Of a stretch of DNA of 64,000 nt, positions 8,482-17,685 are shown in pieces. How positions within the stretch are numbered: the first letter of the stretch is position 1; the number at the start of each line of letters is the position of its first letter. The stretch is from DAITQM01 sp036832975 (GTDB lineage: Bacteria > Pseudomonadota > Gammaproteobacteria > Xanthomonadales > Wenzhouxiangellaceae), in the NCBI GenBank assembly GCA_036832975.1, contig DAITQM010000014.1, positions 13,744 to 77,743 of the forward strand, written 5' to 3'. The notes under the pieces were generated by a model. The model saw only the letters and a program-made list of their open reading frames with translations. It did not search any database and was not told the DNA's origin. The position numbers were made by a program, and so were the translations under genes.

Positions 8482-11253
8482 ATGTCTTGTCGTTTCAACT
8501 ACGGGATGCGCGCCGCCGCGATCTTTGCCCCATTCCTCGCCCTGGCCACCGCCCTGCCGCTCGCCGCGACGGCGCAGGTCGAACTGCCGTTCGAACAATT
8601 CACGCTGGATAACGGTCTCCGGGTCGTCGTCCACGAAGACCGCAAGGCGCCGATCGTGGCGCTCAGCGTCTGGTATCACGTCGGCTCGAAGGACGAGCAG
8701 CCGGGCAAAACCGGTTTCGCCCATCTGTTCGAACACCTGATGTTCAACGGCACGGAAAATTATAACGACGAATATTTCAAACCGTTCGAACAGGTGGGCG
8801 CCACGGGCATGAACGGCACGACGTGGTTCGACCGGACGAATTATTTCGAAACGGTACCGACCCCGGCGTTGGAGATGGCCTTATGGATGGAATCCGACCG
8901 CATGGGCCACCTGCTCGGCGCCATAGACCAGAACAAGCTCGACGAGCAGCGCGGCGTGGTGCAGAACGAAAAACGCCAGGGCGATAACCAGCCTTACGGG
9001 CGGACCGAGTACCGCGTTCTGGCCGGCTTGTTTCCCGAAGGCCATCCCTACCGCTGGAGCCCGATCGGCTCGATGGCCGATCTCAACGCCGCGTCGCTGG
9101 ACGACGTCCGCGAGTGGTTCAAAACATACTACGGCACGGCCAACGCCGTGCTGGTGCTGGCCGGCGACATCGACGCAGCAAGCGCCCGGCCGCTGATCGA
9201 GAAATACTTCGCCGATATCCCGGCCGGCCCGCCGCTCAGCCGCTTGCAGGCCGCGGTCCCGGATTTGCCGCACGACGTCAACGAAACGATGTACGACCGG
9301 GTGGCGCAAACCCGCATCTTGCGCTACTGGGCCGTGCCCGGCCGCAGCACGCCCGACGCAGCGTTGCTGTCGCTCGCCGCCCAGGTGCTCGGCGGTAGCA
9401 AGACCTCGCTGCTCTATCACGAGCTGGTCGAAAAAACCCAACTCGCCACCCAGGTCAGCGCCAGCGTCGAATCCCACGAGCTGGCCAGCCAATTCGCCAT
9501 CGACGTGCTGCTCAAGCCGGGCAGCGACGAGCGGCAAGTCAACGATACGATCGACGCGGTGCTCGAACGCTTTTTAGACCGTGGGCCCGAACGCGATGCG
9601 CTGCGCCGGGCGCAGACCGGCGTCGAGGCCAGTTTCATCCGCGGCCTCGAAGTGGTCGGGGGGTTCCGCGGCAAAGCCAGCATTCTCGCCGAAGGGCTGC
9701 TCTACGCCGGCGACCCGGCTTTTTACCCGCAAACCTGGCTCGGGTGGATCGTCCAGGCCGATCCAAAGGGCGTCCAGCGCACCGCTCGTCGCTGGCTCGA
9801 CCGCCCACAATACCGGCTTGCGGTCCGGCCGTTCCCCGAATACCGCACCGCCGCCGCCGGCGCCGACCGCAGCAGGCTGCCGGAGACCGGCGAAATGCCG
9901 GACCTGACATTTCCAGAGATCGAACGCGCCCGCCTCAGCAACGGCATCGAGGTGCTCTTCGCGCGCCGCACCGCCGTGCCGGTGGTGCAGATCGCGGCGC
10001 TGTTCGACGCCGGTTACGCCGCCGACGACGTCGAACGCAGCGGGCTTGCCGGTTTCGCCATGGCGATGCTCGACGAAGGCACGACGACGCTGAGCGGCCG
10101 CGAGTTAGCGATGCGTGCCGAAGCCCTCGGCGCAGTGATCGCCAGCGGCTCGTCGCTCGACACCTCGAGCATCACGCTTTCAGCACTGCAAGACCACCTC
10201 GGGCCGTCACTCGACTTGTTCGCCGACGTGGCGCGCCATCCGGCCTTCAATCCGGAAGATCTGGAACGCGAACGTGGCATTCTGCTGGCCCGCATCGAGC
10301 AAGAAAAATCATCCCCGGTATCGAGCGCCCTGCGCCTGCTGCCGCCGCTGCTTTACGGCGCGGGCCATCCTTACGCCATCCCGCTGACCGGCTCGGGAAC
10401 CGTCGCCGCGGTGCAATCGTTCAGTCGCGACGACCTCATCGCCTTCCACCGCCGGTGGATCCGGCCCGATCTGGCCACGCTGTTTGCCGCCGGCGACACC
10501 ACGTTGGCCGAATTATTGCCGCTCCTCGAAAGTCGTTTCGGTGACTGGGAGATCCCGGCTGCACCGCCACCCGTCAAGCGTTTCAGCCACCCCGCACCGG
10601 CCGCCGGCAATACGCTGTATTTGCTCGACAAACCGGATTCGCCGCAAAGCCTGATTCTCGCCGGTCAACTGTCGACGCCGAGTGGCGGCGACGAAGAGAT
10701 CGCCATCGACACGATGAACGAAATCATCGGCGGCTCATTCACCTCGCGGATCAATATGAATCTGCGCGAGGAGAAAAGCTGGGCTTACGGCGCCTATACT
10801 TTCCTGCTCGACGCCAAAAACGAGCGTCCGCTGTTGATCTATGCCCCGGTGCAAACCGACCGCAGCGGCGATTCCATCGCCGAAATCAAGCGCGAACTCG
10901 ATGAATATCTGACGACCAGGCCGGCGACCGGCGACGAACTCGTCAAAGTCGTCAACAACAACGTCAACAGCCTGCCAGGGCGGTTCGAAACGGCGCAGGC
11001 CGTGCTCGGGGCGATGCAATCGAACCGCCTCTACGGCCGCCCCGACGATTACGTCACGACGCTGGCCGAGCGCTATCGCCGGCTCGATTTAGCAACGGTA
11101 AGGCAAACCGCGGCGGCAACGCTCAAGCCGGCGGAACTGGTCTGGGTCGTGATCGGCGATGCAGCAAAAATCGCCCCGCAACTGACCGGCGCCGGCTTCA
11201 CCGAAATCATCCGCATCGACGCCGAGGGCCGGGCACTAGACAAAGGGCAGTAG
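8482..11253 (+). CDS. Secreted M16-family zinc metallopeptidase, two-repeat form
   Basis: 923 residues from the ATG at 8482, which has GGAG 7 bases upstream; the longer frame is unsupported. A signal peptide ends near residue 31 (ALPLAATAQ). The N-terminal half has the inverted zinc motif HLFEH at residues 81-85 and the third ligand E163 in QNEK. The second half (from about residue 480) is a paired M16 domain lacking HxxEH, as in PqqL-like and M16B tandem peptidases, where it closes the substrate chamber. It is probably periplasmic and degrades peptides. The end is 20 bases from a convergent lipoprotein gene. Confidence 0.92.
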   Translation: MSCRFNYGMRAAAIFAPFLALATALPLAATAQVELPFEQFTLDNGLRVVVHEDRKAPIVALSVWYHVGSKDEQPGKTGFAHLFEHLMFNGTENYNDEYFKPFEQVGATGMNGTTWFDRTNYFETVPTPALEMALWMESDRMGHLLGAIDQNKLDEQRGVVQNEKRQGDNQPYGRTEYRVLAGLFPEGHPYRWSPIGSMADLNAASLDDVREWFKTYYGTANAVLVLAGDIDAASARPLIEKYFADIPAGPPLSRLQAAVPDLPHDVNETMYDRVAQTRILRYWAVPGRSTPDAALLSLAAQVLGGSKTSLLYHELVEKTQLATQVSASVESHELASQFAIDVLLKPGSDERQVNDTIDAVLERFLDRGPERDALRRAQTGVEASFIRGLEVVGGFRGKASILAEGLLYAGDPAFYPQTWLGWIVQADPKGVQRTARRWLDRPQYRLAVRPFPEYRTAAAGADRSRLPETGEMPDLTFPEIERARLSNGIEVLFARRTAVPVVQIAALFDAGYAADDVERSGLAGFAMAMLDEGTTTLSGRELAMRAEALGAVIASGSSLDTSSITLSALQDHLGPSLDLFADVARHPAFNPEDLERERGILLARIEQEKSSPVSSALRLLPPLLYGAGHPYAIPLTGSGTVAAVQSFSRDDLIAFHRRWIRPDLATLFAAGDTTLAELLPLLESRFGDWEIPAAPPPVKRFSHPAPAAGNTLYLLDKPDSPQSLILAGQLSTPSGGDEEIAIDTMNEIIGGSFTSRINMNLREEKSWAYGAYTFLLDAKNERPLLIYAPVQTDRSGDSIAEIKRELDEYLTTRPATGDELVKVVNNNVNSLPGRFETAQAVLGAMQSNRLYGRPDDYVTTLAERYRRLDLATVRQTAAATLKPAELVWVVIGDAAKIAPQLTGAGFTEIIRIDAEGRALDKGQ

Positions 11254-11273
11254 TGAGCGCGATGACGCTCGGC

Positions 11274-12209
11274 TCAACGTACCGGTGTCACTGGATTCTC
11301 CGGCGGCTGCCAGCCGGGGCGGCCGCGGTATTTCCGTTCGCCGGCAGTGATTTTCAGGTCGAGACGGTTGCCGGCCGGCGGTAGCGGGCACGTCGAGTAT
11401 TCGGTAAAGGCGCAGGGCGGGTTATAGGCCCGGTTGAAATCGAGTACGGTGCGGCCGGCAACCGGCAGCGGGGCGTAGAGAAAACGCGACGCGCCGTATG
11501 TCTCACGGCCGTTCGTCCGGTCGGCGAAGACAAAGAACAGGCGATCGTCGTCAGGTTCTTCAAGGATAGCCTGCAGGCGATAGGTTTCGCCCCGATGGCG
11601 AAAAGCGACCTCGCCCGGATTGTCCATTTCCTCGACCTGTCCCAGGACATTAGCGACGACGATTGTGCGTCCCGGTGGGTAAGGTGTGTATTCGGCGTCG
11701 AACCGCCATTCGATGTCGATCGGGAAATAATCGAGGCCGGCGAATGCGCTCCGCGCCGGAGCATTGTTGTCGCGCACGCGCAAGGCCAGTTCGCCGCGGC
11801 GGATGACGATGAAATTGACGCTGCCGCTGCCGACCACGGTCGGTTCGTCAATCTCGTCGCTGACCAGTTCGGCTTCTTCGACCAGCCGGCCGTCAATGCG
11901 TACATCAACACCCGGCGCCGTCAGGAAACGCAAACCCTCCGGGGTATTTTGTAATCGGCCCCAATGCGGCGGCCCACCGGGCAGCACGATGTCGTTCTCC
12001 GGTGCGGCGCCGAGGCTTTGTTCGCCGGGTTGCAACCAGACCATATCGACCAGTGTCAACCAGCCGTTTTCGGCGGTGAGATCGGCCAGTCGCCGTTCGC
12101 GCCACTCGCGCACGCTGTCGCGCCACGCCACTTTATCGGCATCGGTGAACGGGTTGATGGCCTCGAGCGTCGAGCACGACGCGGCGGCCAACACCAACCC
12201 GACGGCCAT
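11274..12209 (-). CDS. DUF1684 family lipoprotein
   Basis: 311 residues from the ATG at 12209. This start gives a lipoprotein signal (MAVGLVLAAASCSTL, lipobox cysteine at residue 12) and leaves a 10-base gap to manC, whereas the longer frame to 12272 would overlap manC and has a poor N-terminus. The DUF1684 core is recognisable by NGWLTLVDMVWL near the start and by VLDFNRAYNPPCAFTEYSTCPLPP near the end (quoted in pieces in the family). The function of DUF1684 is unknown. It is the last gene of the rml-manC unit by position, but nothing ties it to polysaccharide synthesis. Confidence 0.82.
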   Translation of the reverse strand: MAVGLVLAAASCSTLEAINPFTDADKVAWRDSVREWRERRLADLTAENGWLTLVDMVWLQPGEQSLGAAPENDIVLPGGPPHWGRLQNTPEGLRFLTAPGVDVRIDGRLVEEAELVSDEIDEPTVVGSGSVNFIVIRRGELALRVRDNNAPARSAFAGLDYFPIDIEWRFDAEYTPYPPGRTIVVANVLGQVEEMDNPGEVAFRHRGETYRLQAILEEPDDDRLFFVFADRTNGRETYGASRFLYAPLPVAGRTVLDFNRAYNPPCAFTEYSTCPLPPAGNRLDLKITAGERKYRGRPGWQPPENPVTPVR

Positions 12210-12219
12210 TAAGCCGCGT

Positions 12220-13671
12220 TCAAGCCTGGCGCCGCAGGCGCCCGTAAATGTCTTCGAGCCGTTCAATGTCATCTTCTCCGAAATAATCGCCGGTTTGGAC
12301 TTCGATCAGATGCAGGTCGTCTGTCCCGGGGTTCTCCAAACGATGCAGTGTATTGACCGGAATGGCCAAGGTTTCGTTCGGCCCGAGCCGCTGTTCGTCG
12401 TCGCCGAGCCGGACTTTTGCCTGGCCGCGAATCACGGTCCAGTGCTCGCTGCGCCGCTGGTGGCGCTGCAAGGAGAGCACGCCGCCGGGGCGGACGATCA
12501 AACGCTTGACTTTGCAATCGGCGGCGTCCTCAAGCACCGTAAACGAGCCCCAGGGACGCTCGACGGTGCGATGAAAGACGGCCGCTTCGTGTTCCTCGGC
12601 AGTCAGCCGGGCGACGATCTGTCGCACCTCCTGGACGCGATCGCGAGCCGCGACCAGCACCGCGTCGGCGGTATCGACAATGACCAGATCGTCGACGCCG
12701 AGCGCCGCGACCAGGCGTTCCTCACCCTGTACGAAACAGTTGCGGCTGTCGATCAACAACGCTTTGCCGCGCCGCCGGTTGCCATATTCATCGCTGTCGT
12801 ACAGTTCGCTGAGCGCCCGCCACGAGCCGATATCGCTCCAGCCGAGCGCTGCCGGTACCACGGCGACCCGCCCGGCGCGTTCCATCACGGCATAGTCGAA
12901 AGAGATATCGGGAACGGCGGCGAACTGCGCTTCGTCGAGTTCAAGGGGATTGGCGGCGGTATCGCTCGCCGCCCATACCTCACGCATCGCGTCGTGGACC
13001 TCCGGCGCGTATTCAGCCAACGCCGCGAGCACTTCACCGGTGCGAAACAGGAACATGCCCGAGTTCCAACTGTAACCGCCGGCTGCCAACAAGCGCTGCG
13101 CCGTAGCGGGATCGGGCTTTTCGATAAACGACGCGGCGCGATAAATTCCGTCGCCCAACTTATCGCCCGCCTCGATATAGCCAAAGCCGCTATCGGGCTC
13201 GGTGGGCGTGATGCCGAAAGTGACCAACCAACCGGCGGCGGCGGCGCGGCGGGCCGTCGCGACGGCAGCGGTGAAGGCGTCGCGGTCGCGAACCAGGTGA
13301 TCGGCCGGCAAAATCAAAAGTGTGCTGTCAGGGCCGTAATGCGTTGCCGCCCACAACGCCGCGGCGGCCACTGCCGGCGCCGTGTTGCGGCCGACCGGTT
13401 CGAGCAGATACATCGCCCGCCGGCGCGCCGCCTCGTCGAGCACCTCGTGGTAGGCGTGGCGCGTCAGATAGTAATAATCCTGGCCGGTGATGGTCAGGAT
13501 CGGCGCCGCCGGATCGGCGACCGCCAACGCCCGGTGCAAGGTTTTGGCGGCCAGCGTTTCGCCGTCGGCGAGGCGCATGAACGGTTTGGGCAGGGCGCGG
13601 CGCGACACTGGCCACAGCCGCGTCCCGGCGCCGCCCGAGAGGATGACCGGAATCAGCATCTCATTTTTCAT
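12220..13671 (-). CDS. manC: Mannose-1-phosphate guanylyltransferase / mannose-6-phosphate isomerase
   Basis: 483 residues, the usual bifunctional size. The N-terminal nucleotidyltransferase has LSGGAGTRLWPVSR (residues 10-23), LPADH and FIEKP; the C-terminal cupin isomerase domain begins around ERPWGSF and contains QRHQRRSEHW and PVNTLHRLENPG. It makes GDP-mannose from mannose-1-phosphate and, through the isomerase domain, mannose-6-phosphate from fructose-6-phosphate. It follows rmlD by 6 bases, so GDP-mannose and dTDP-rhamnose supply appear coupled, presumably for O-antigen or exopolysaccharide. Confidence 0.94.
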   Translation of the reverse strand: MKNEMLIPVILSGGAGTRLWPVSRRALPKPFMRLADGETLAAKTLHRALAVADPAAPILTITGQDYYYLTRHAYHEVLDEAARRRAMYLLEPVGRNTAPAVAAAALWAATHYGPDSTLLILPADHLVRDRDAFTAAVATARRAAAAGWLVTFGITPTEPDSGFGYIEAGDKLGDGIYRAASFIEKPDPATAQRLLAAGGYSWNSGMFLFRTGEVLAALAEYAPEVHDAMREVWAASDTAANPLELDEAQFAAVPDISFDYAVMERAGRVAVVPAALGWSDIGSWRALSELYDSDEYGNRRRGKALLIDSRNCFVQGEERLVAALGVDDLVIVDTADAVLVAARDRVQEVRQIVARLTAEEHEAAVFHRTVERPWGSFTVLEDAADCKVKRLIVRPGGVLSLQRHQRRSEHWTVIRGQAKVRLGDDEQRLGPNETLAIPVNTLHRLENPGTDDLHLIEVQTGDYFGEDDIERLEDIYGRLRRQA

Positions 13672-13677
13672 TGACCG

Positions 13678-14595
13678 TCAACCTGCGGTGCGCCAACCGG
13701 CATCGGACATTTCCTTCAAGCATAAATACAAAGAACACCAGCCGCCGGCGCGATAATCCGCGATCTTGGCCAAGCGCTCGCAATCGAGTACCGCGTAGGC
13801 GGGACGCGGCGCGGCCTGCGGCCAGTCACGGCTGGCGATCGGCACAACCTCGACCGGCGACGCCAACAGGCCGACTTCGACCGCAGCGGTCACGATTCGC
13901 ACCGCAACATCATACCAACTGCCGATATCGGCACCGGCTAGGTGATAGTATTCGGCGCCCGCCGGCCGCGGCCGGCAATGCATCAACCGGCCGATGCCAT
14001 CGGCGATATCGCGCGCCCAGGTCAAACGTCCGATCTGGTCATCGACCACCTTCAGGGGCCGGCCGGCCGCCGCCCGGCCAAGGATCGTGCGGACAAAATT
14101 ACCGCGCCGCGCGCTGTACACCCAACTGGTCCGGACGATCAGCGCCGGCGCTCCGCTCGCCTCGATCGCAACCTCGCCGGCCCGTTTGCTCCGCCCATAG
14201 GCCGACAGCGGCGCCGGTGGATCGTCCTCGCGATACGGCGTGCGTTGTTGACCATCGAAAACGTAATCGGTGGACAGGTGGACCAGCGTCACGCCGCGTT
14301 CGGCACAGTACGCGGCGAGGCGGGCCGGCAGGTGGTGGTTGAGTACCGCTGCGGCGGCCGTTTCGCTTTCCGCCGCATCGACCGCGGTCCACGCCGCGGC
14401 ATTGACGATCAAATCGGGGGCGGCCTCAGCGATCCGGCCGAGGGCCGTATCGAGGTCGCTGAGATCAACGCACAGCATCCGCGGCCACGGCGCGAACGCG
14501 CTTCTCGCCTGCGGGATCAGCTCTCCACGGGAACCGAGAACGCGCAACAATTCGAAGCCGATCTGGCCGCTGGCGCCGAGCAGCAGGATTTTCAT
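13678..14595 (-). CDS. rfbD: dTDP-4-dehydrorhamnose reductase
   Basis: 305 residues. It is a short-chain reductase with the Rossmann glycine motif GASGQIG at the N-terminus, LSTDYVFDG (substrate pocket) and YGRSK, the catalytic Tyr-x3-Lys. It reduces dTDP-4-keto-rhamnose to dTDP-L-rhamnose with NAD(P)H, the final step of the pathway. The start overlaps the end of rfbC by 4 bases, consistent with translational coupling. Confidence 0.95.
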   Translation of the reverse strand: MKILLLGASGQIGFELLRVLGSRGELIPQARSAFAPWPRMLCVDLSDLDTALGRIAEAAPDLIVNAAAWTAVDAAESETAAAAVLNHHLPARLAAYCAERGVTLVHLSTDYVFDGQQRTPYREDDPPAPLSAYGRSKRAGEVAIEASGAPALIVRTSWVYSARRGNFVRTILGRAAAGRPLKVVDDQIGRLTWARDIADGIGRLMHCRPRPAGAEYYHLAGADIGSWYDVAVRIVTAAVEVGLLASPVEVVPIASRDWPQAAPRPAYAVLDCERLAKIADYRAGGWCSLYLCLKEMSDAGWRTAG

Positions 14596-15146
14596 TTCCA
14601 GACAGGCAAGTCGCTCGCCGTGCAGGCCGCCAGGCGCGGCGCGGCGGCGTCGCGCGTCGAGGTCGAACTCACTTCAAGCGGCCAGGTGATCGCTATCTCG
14701 GGGTCGTCGTGGGTCAACGCCCGATCGTCCCGCGCCCGGTACCCCGCCGTGCAGAAATAAAGCAGCACCGTATCGTCTTCGAGCGCTTGAAAGCCGTGGG
14801 CGAAACCCTCGGGGATCCACAATTGGCGGCGATTTTCGGCGCTCAGTTCGAACGCCACCCAACGGGCGAAATCGGGCGAACCGCGGCGGATATCGACCGC
14901 CACGTCGAAAGCCGAACCTTTGACCACCTGCACCAGTTTGCCCTGCGCCGCCGGCCACTGGTAGTGCAGGCCGCGCACCACACCGCGCCGCGAGCGGGAC
15001 AGATTGGCCTGACTGAAAGCGGCCGGCAAGCCGTGCAAGCGGTACGGCTCGTCGTGCCACAGCTCGTGAAAACTGCCGCGTTCGTCGCCGAACACGTCCG
15101 GTTCGATCAATACGACGCCGGGCAGACCGGTGGCGCTGACCTTCAT
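14592..15146 (-). CDS. rfbC: dTDP-4-dehydrorhamnose 3,5-epimerase
   Basis: 184 residues, a cupin epimerase. Visible are DERGSFHELWH at the N-terminus, QANLSRSRRGVVRGLHYQ with the conserved arginine/histidine cluster, and PEGFAHGFQAL. It epimerises C3 and C5 of dTDP-4-keto-6-deoxyglucose. It overlaps rfbA and rfbD by 4 bases each within the rfbB-A-C-D string. Confidence 0.95.
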   Translation of the reverse strand: MKVSATGLPGVVLIEPDVFGDERGSFHELWHDEPYRLHGLPAAFSQANLSRSRRGVVRGLHYQWPAAQGKLVQVVKGSAFDVAVDIRRGSPDFARWVAFELSAENRRQLWIPEGFAHGFQALEDDTVLLYFCTAGYRARDDRALTHDDPEIAITWPLEVSSTSTRDAAAPRLAACTASDLPVWK

Positions 15147-16039
15147 CGGCTCACCGACCCGGCGGCAAGCGCCCGCAGGTACTCGCCATAACCGCTCGCC
15201 CGGTGGCGATCGGCTGCGGTGATGAGGTCATCCGCCGTGATCCATCTGTGGCGATAAGCGACTTCTTCCGGGCAGGCGATACGCAGCCCCTGGCGGGCTT
15301 CGATCGTGGCGATGAAACTCGCCGCCTGGTGCAGCGACTCGTGGGTCCCGGTATCGAGCCAGGCGAAACCGCGGCCGAGCCGCTCGACATACAACCGGCC
15401 GTGCTCGAGATAGGCGCGGTTGAGATCGGTGATCTCCAACTCACCGCGTGCCGAAGGCCGCAGCCCGGCGGCCATTTCCGGCGCTGCGGCGTCGTAGAAA
15501 TAAAGCCCGGTCACCGCATCGTGCGAGCGCGGTTTTTCGGGCTTTTCCTCAAGGCTCAAAGCGTGGCCTTCGGCATCGGTCTCGACCACGCCGTAGCGGG
15601 CGGGATCGCGGACGTGGTAAGAAAAAATCGTCGCGCCCCGGTCACGGGCCATCGCCGCCGCCAGCCGCGCGCCAAGGCCGGCGCCGTGGAAAATATTGTC
15701 GCCGAGAATCAGGCACGACGGCCGGCCGCCGAGGTATTCGCGGGCGATCGTCAACGCCTGGGCGATGCCGGCCGGTTCGGCCTGCACCGCGTAGTTCAAG
15801 GACAGACCCCATTGCGCGCCGTCGCCGAGCAGCGCCTGGTACGACGGCAGGTCGGCGGGCGTCGAAATCAACAGAATTTCGCGCAAACCGGCCTGCATCA
15901 GCGTCGTCAGCGGGTAATAAATCATCGGCTTGTCATAGACCGGCAAGAGCTGCTTGCTGATCACCCGGGTCAGCGGGTACAAGCGGGTACCGCTGCCGCC
16001 GGCAAGCACGATGCCGCGTCGTTCTAGCACCGGATTCAT
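15143..16039 (-). CDS. rfbA: Glucose-1-phosphate thymidylyltransferase
   Basis: 298 residues from the ATG at 16039, which overlaps the rfbB stop (TAATG) and gives the standard N-terminus MNPVLERRGIVLAGGSGTRL; the longer frame to 16099 is rejected. The nucleotidyltransferase motif GGSGTRLYPLT, the KQLLPVYDKPMIYYPL segment and LGDNIFHG are present. It makes dTDP-glucose from dTTP and glucose-1-phosphate, the first step of dTDP-rhamnose synthesis. Confidence 0.95.
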   Translation of the reverse strand: MNPVLERRGIVLAGGSGTRLYPLTRVISKQLLPVYDKPMIYYPLTTLMQAGLREILLISTPADLPSYQALLGDGAQWGLSLNYAVQAEPAGIAQALTIAREYLGGRPSCLILGDNIFHGAGLGARLAAAMARDRGATIFSYHVRDPARYGVVETDAEGHALSLEEKPEKPRSHDAVTGLYFYDAAAPEMAAGLRPSARGELEITDLNRAYLEHGRLYVERLGRGFAWLDTGTHESLHQAASFIATIEARQGLRIACPEEVAYRHRWITADDLITAADRHRASGYGEYLRALAAGSVSR

Positions 16040-17100
16040 TACGCCACCGCCATGCCGAGGCGCTCGCCGCGGTACGAATCGCGCGCCGCGGCGACCCATT
16101 CGGGATGTTCGAGGTACCAGTCGACTGTCGCCGCCAGACCGGCGGCGAAATCGACCGTCGGCGCCCAGCCCAATTCGCGGCGCAGGCGCGAGGCATCGAT
16201 GGCATAGCGCCGGTCGTGGCCGGGCCGGTCTTCGACCGAAATGATGGACTCGCGGCGCGGCCGCCCGCTCGCCGGTGGCCGGCGCTCGTCGAGCCGGTCG
16301 CAGATCGTCTCGACGACCTGGCGGTTGGTCCGTTCGCTATCGCCGCCGATCAGGTACACCGCGCCGGGCGCGGCGCGTTCAGCAGCCGTCCACAGCGCCT
16401 GGACGTGGTCATCGACGTGCAGCCAATCGCGCACCTGCCGGCCGTCGCCGTACAGCGGCAGGGTTTCGCCGGCCAGGCCCTTCAGGATCATCAACGGAAT
16501 CAACTTTTCGGGAAACTGGAACGGGCCGTAATTGTTCGAACAGTGGGTGACGATCGCCGGCAGACCGTAAGTCCGGTGCCAGGCGCGGGCCAGGTGGTCG
16601 GCCGCCGCCTTGCTCGCGGCATAGGGCGAATTGGGGCGCAACGGGCTGTCTTCGGTGAAGCGGCCGGCGGCGATGCTGCCGAACACCTCGTCGGTCGAAA
16701 TCTGCACGTAGCGGAAAGCACGGCGCTCGGCCGCCGGCAGCGCCCGCCAGTAAGCCAAAACCGCGTCGAGCAAGACCGCCGTGCCGAGCACATTGGTCGC
16801 GATAAAGTCCGCCGGCCGGTCGATCGACCGATCGACGTGGCTTTCGGCGGCGAAATGGAACACCGTCTGCGGCCGATGACGGGCGAACAATGCATCGAGC
16901 AAAGCGCGGTCGGCGATATCGCCGCGGGCCAGCGTGTAGCCCGGCAGGCGATCGAGCGCGGCGCGGGTCTGCGGGCAGGCGGCGTAGGTCAAAAGATCGA
17001 GATTGACCAGCCGCTCGCAGCACCGGCCGAGACTCGAGCGGACGAAATTGGCGCCGATAAAACCGGCACCGCCGGTGACCAGCCAAGTACGTGCTGTCAC
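16039..17100 (-). CDS. rfbB: dTDP-glucose 4,6-dehydratase
   Basis: 353 residues. The NAD-binding motif VTGGAGFIGANF opens the protein; the active-site region QISTDEVFGS carries the Thr-Asp-Glu triad and YAASKAAADHL the Tyr-x3-Lys. SNNYGPFQFPEKLIP is diagnostic of the family. It converts dTDP-glucose to dTDP-4-keto-6-deoxyglucose. It starts 12 bases after the ssb stop and is coupled to rfbA by an overlapping stop/start. Confidence 0.95.
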   Translation of the reverse strand: MTARTWLVTGGAGFIGANFVRSSLGRCCERLVNLDLLTYAACPQTRAALDRLPGYTLARGDIADRALLDALFARHRPQTVFHFAAESHVDRSIDRPADFIATNVLGTAVLLDAVLAYWRALPAAERRAFRYVQISTDEVFGSIAAGRFTEDSPLRPNSPYAASKAAADHLARAWHRTYGLPAIVTHCSNNYGPFQFPEKLIPLMILKGLAGETLPLYGDGRQVRDWLHVDDHVQALWTAAERAAPGAVYLIGGDSERTNRQVVETICDRLDERRPPASGRPRRESIISVEDRPGHDRRYAIDASRLRRELGWAPTVDFAAGLAATVDWYLEHPEWVAAARDSYRGERLGMAVA

Positions 17101-17112
17101 GAGCCGCCCCGC

Positions 17113-17568
17113 TCAGAACGGGATGTCGTCATCGGCGATGCCCGGGTCGTGCTGGTCGTTGCCGGCGTAGGCCGCCTCGTCGCCGGCCGCTGGACTCCGG
17201 CCGGTGCTCTCGAGCGGCGCGCTGCCCCCGCCGCGGCCGCCGAGCATCTGCATTTCGTTGGCGACGATCTCGGTCGAGTAACGGTCGTTGCCAGCCTGGT
17301 CCTGCCATTTGCGGGTTTGCAGTCTGCCTTCGAGGTACACCTGGCTGCCTTTGCGCAGATACTCGCCGGCGATCTCGCCGAGGCGGCCGAAAAGCACGAT
17401 GCGGTGCCATTCGGTGCGTTCCTGCGGCTGGCCGCTTTGTTTATCGCGCCAACTATCCGAAGTCGCAACGCGGATGTTGGTCACTGTCATGCCACTTTGC
17501 GTCTGGCGGACTTCGGGATCGGCGCCGAGGTTGCCGATCAGAATGACTTTATTGATTCCCCTGGACAT
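17113..17568 (-). CDS. ssb: Single-stranded DNA-binding protein
   Basis: 151 residues. The OB fold begins MSRGINKVILIGNLGADPEVR and includes TEWHRIVLFGRLGEIAGEYL; a Gly-rich linker leads to the acidic tip DDDIPF, which recruits partners such as RecQ, PriA and exonuclease I. It is complete. Its position as the first gene before rmlBACD-manC is unusual, since ssb is more often beside uvrA. Confidence 0.96.
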   Translation of the reverse strand: MSRGINKVILIGNLGADPEVRQTQSGMTVTNIRVATSDSWRDKQSGQPQERTEWHRIVLFGRLGEIAGEYLRKGSQVYLEGRLQTRKWQDQAGNDRYSTEIVANEMQMLGGRGGGSAPLESTGRSPAAGDEAAYAGNDQHDPGIADDDIPF

Positions 17569-17671
17569 GGTCGCTCCCGTGAAGACAGGTCAAACCGAAA
17601 TTGTAGCCCATCGCTCCGGGTGGGCCGGCGTTGTCGGACGTCCGGAGCCGGCCGGAACGTCCATCCGGGGC

Positions 17672-17677
17672 TATAAT
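17672..17677 (+). promoter_or_regulatory. Candidate -10 element of ispB
   Basis: A perfect TATAAT lies only 8 bases before the ATG at 17686. If used, transcription would begin at or within a base or two of the start codon, giving a leaderless mRNA. No good -35 (TTGACA-like) is visible at the right distance, so this is tentative. Confidence 0.4.
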
Positions 17678-17685
17678 GCCCCGCG

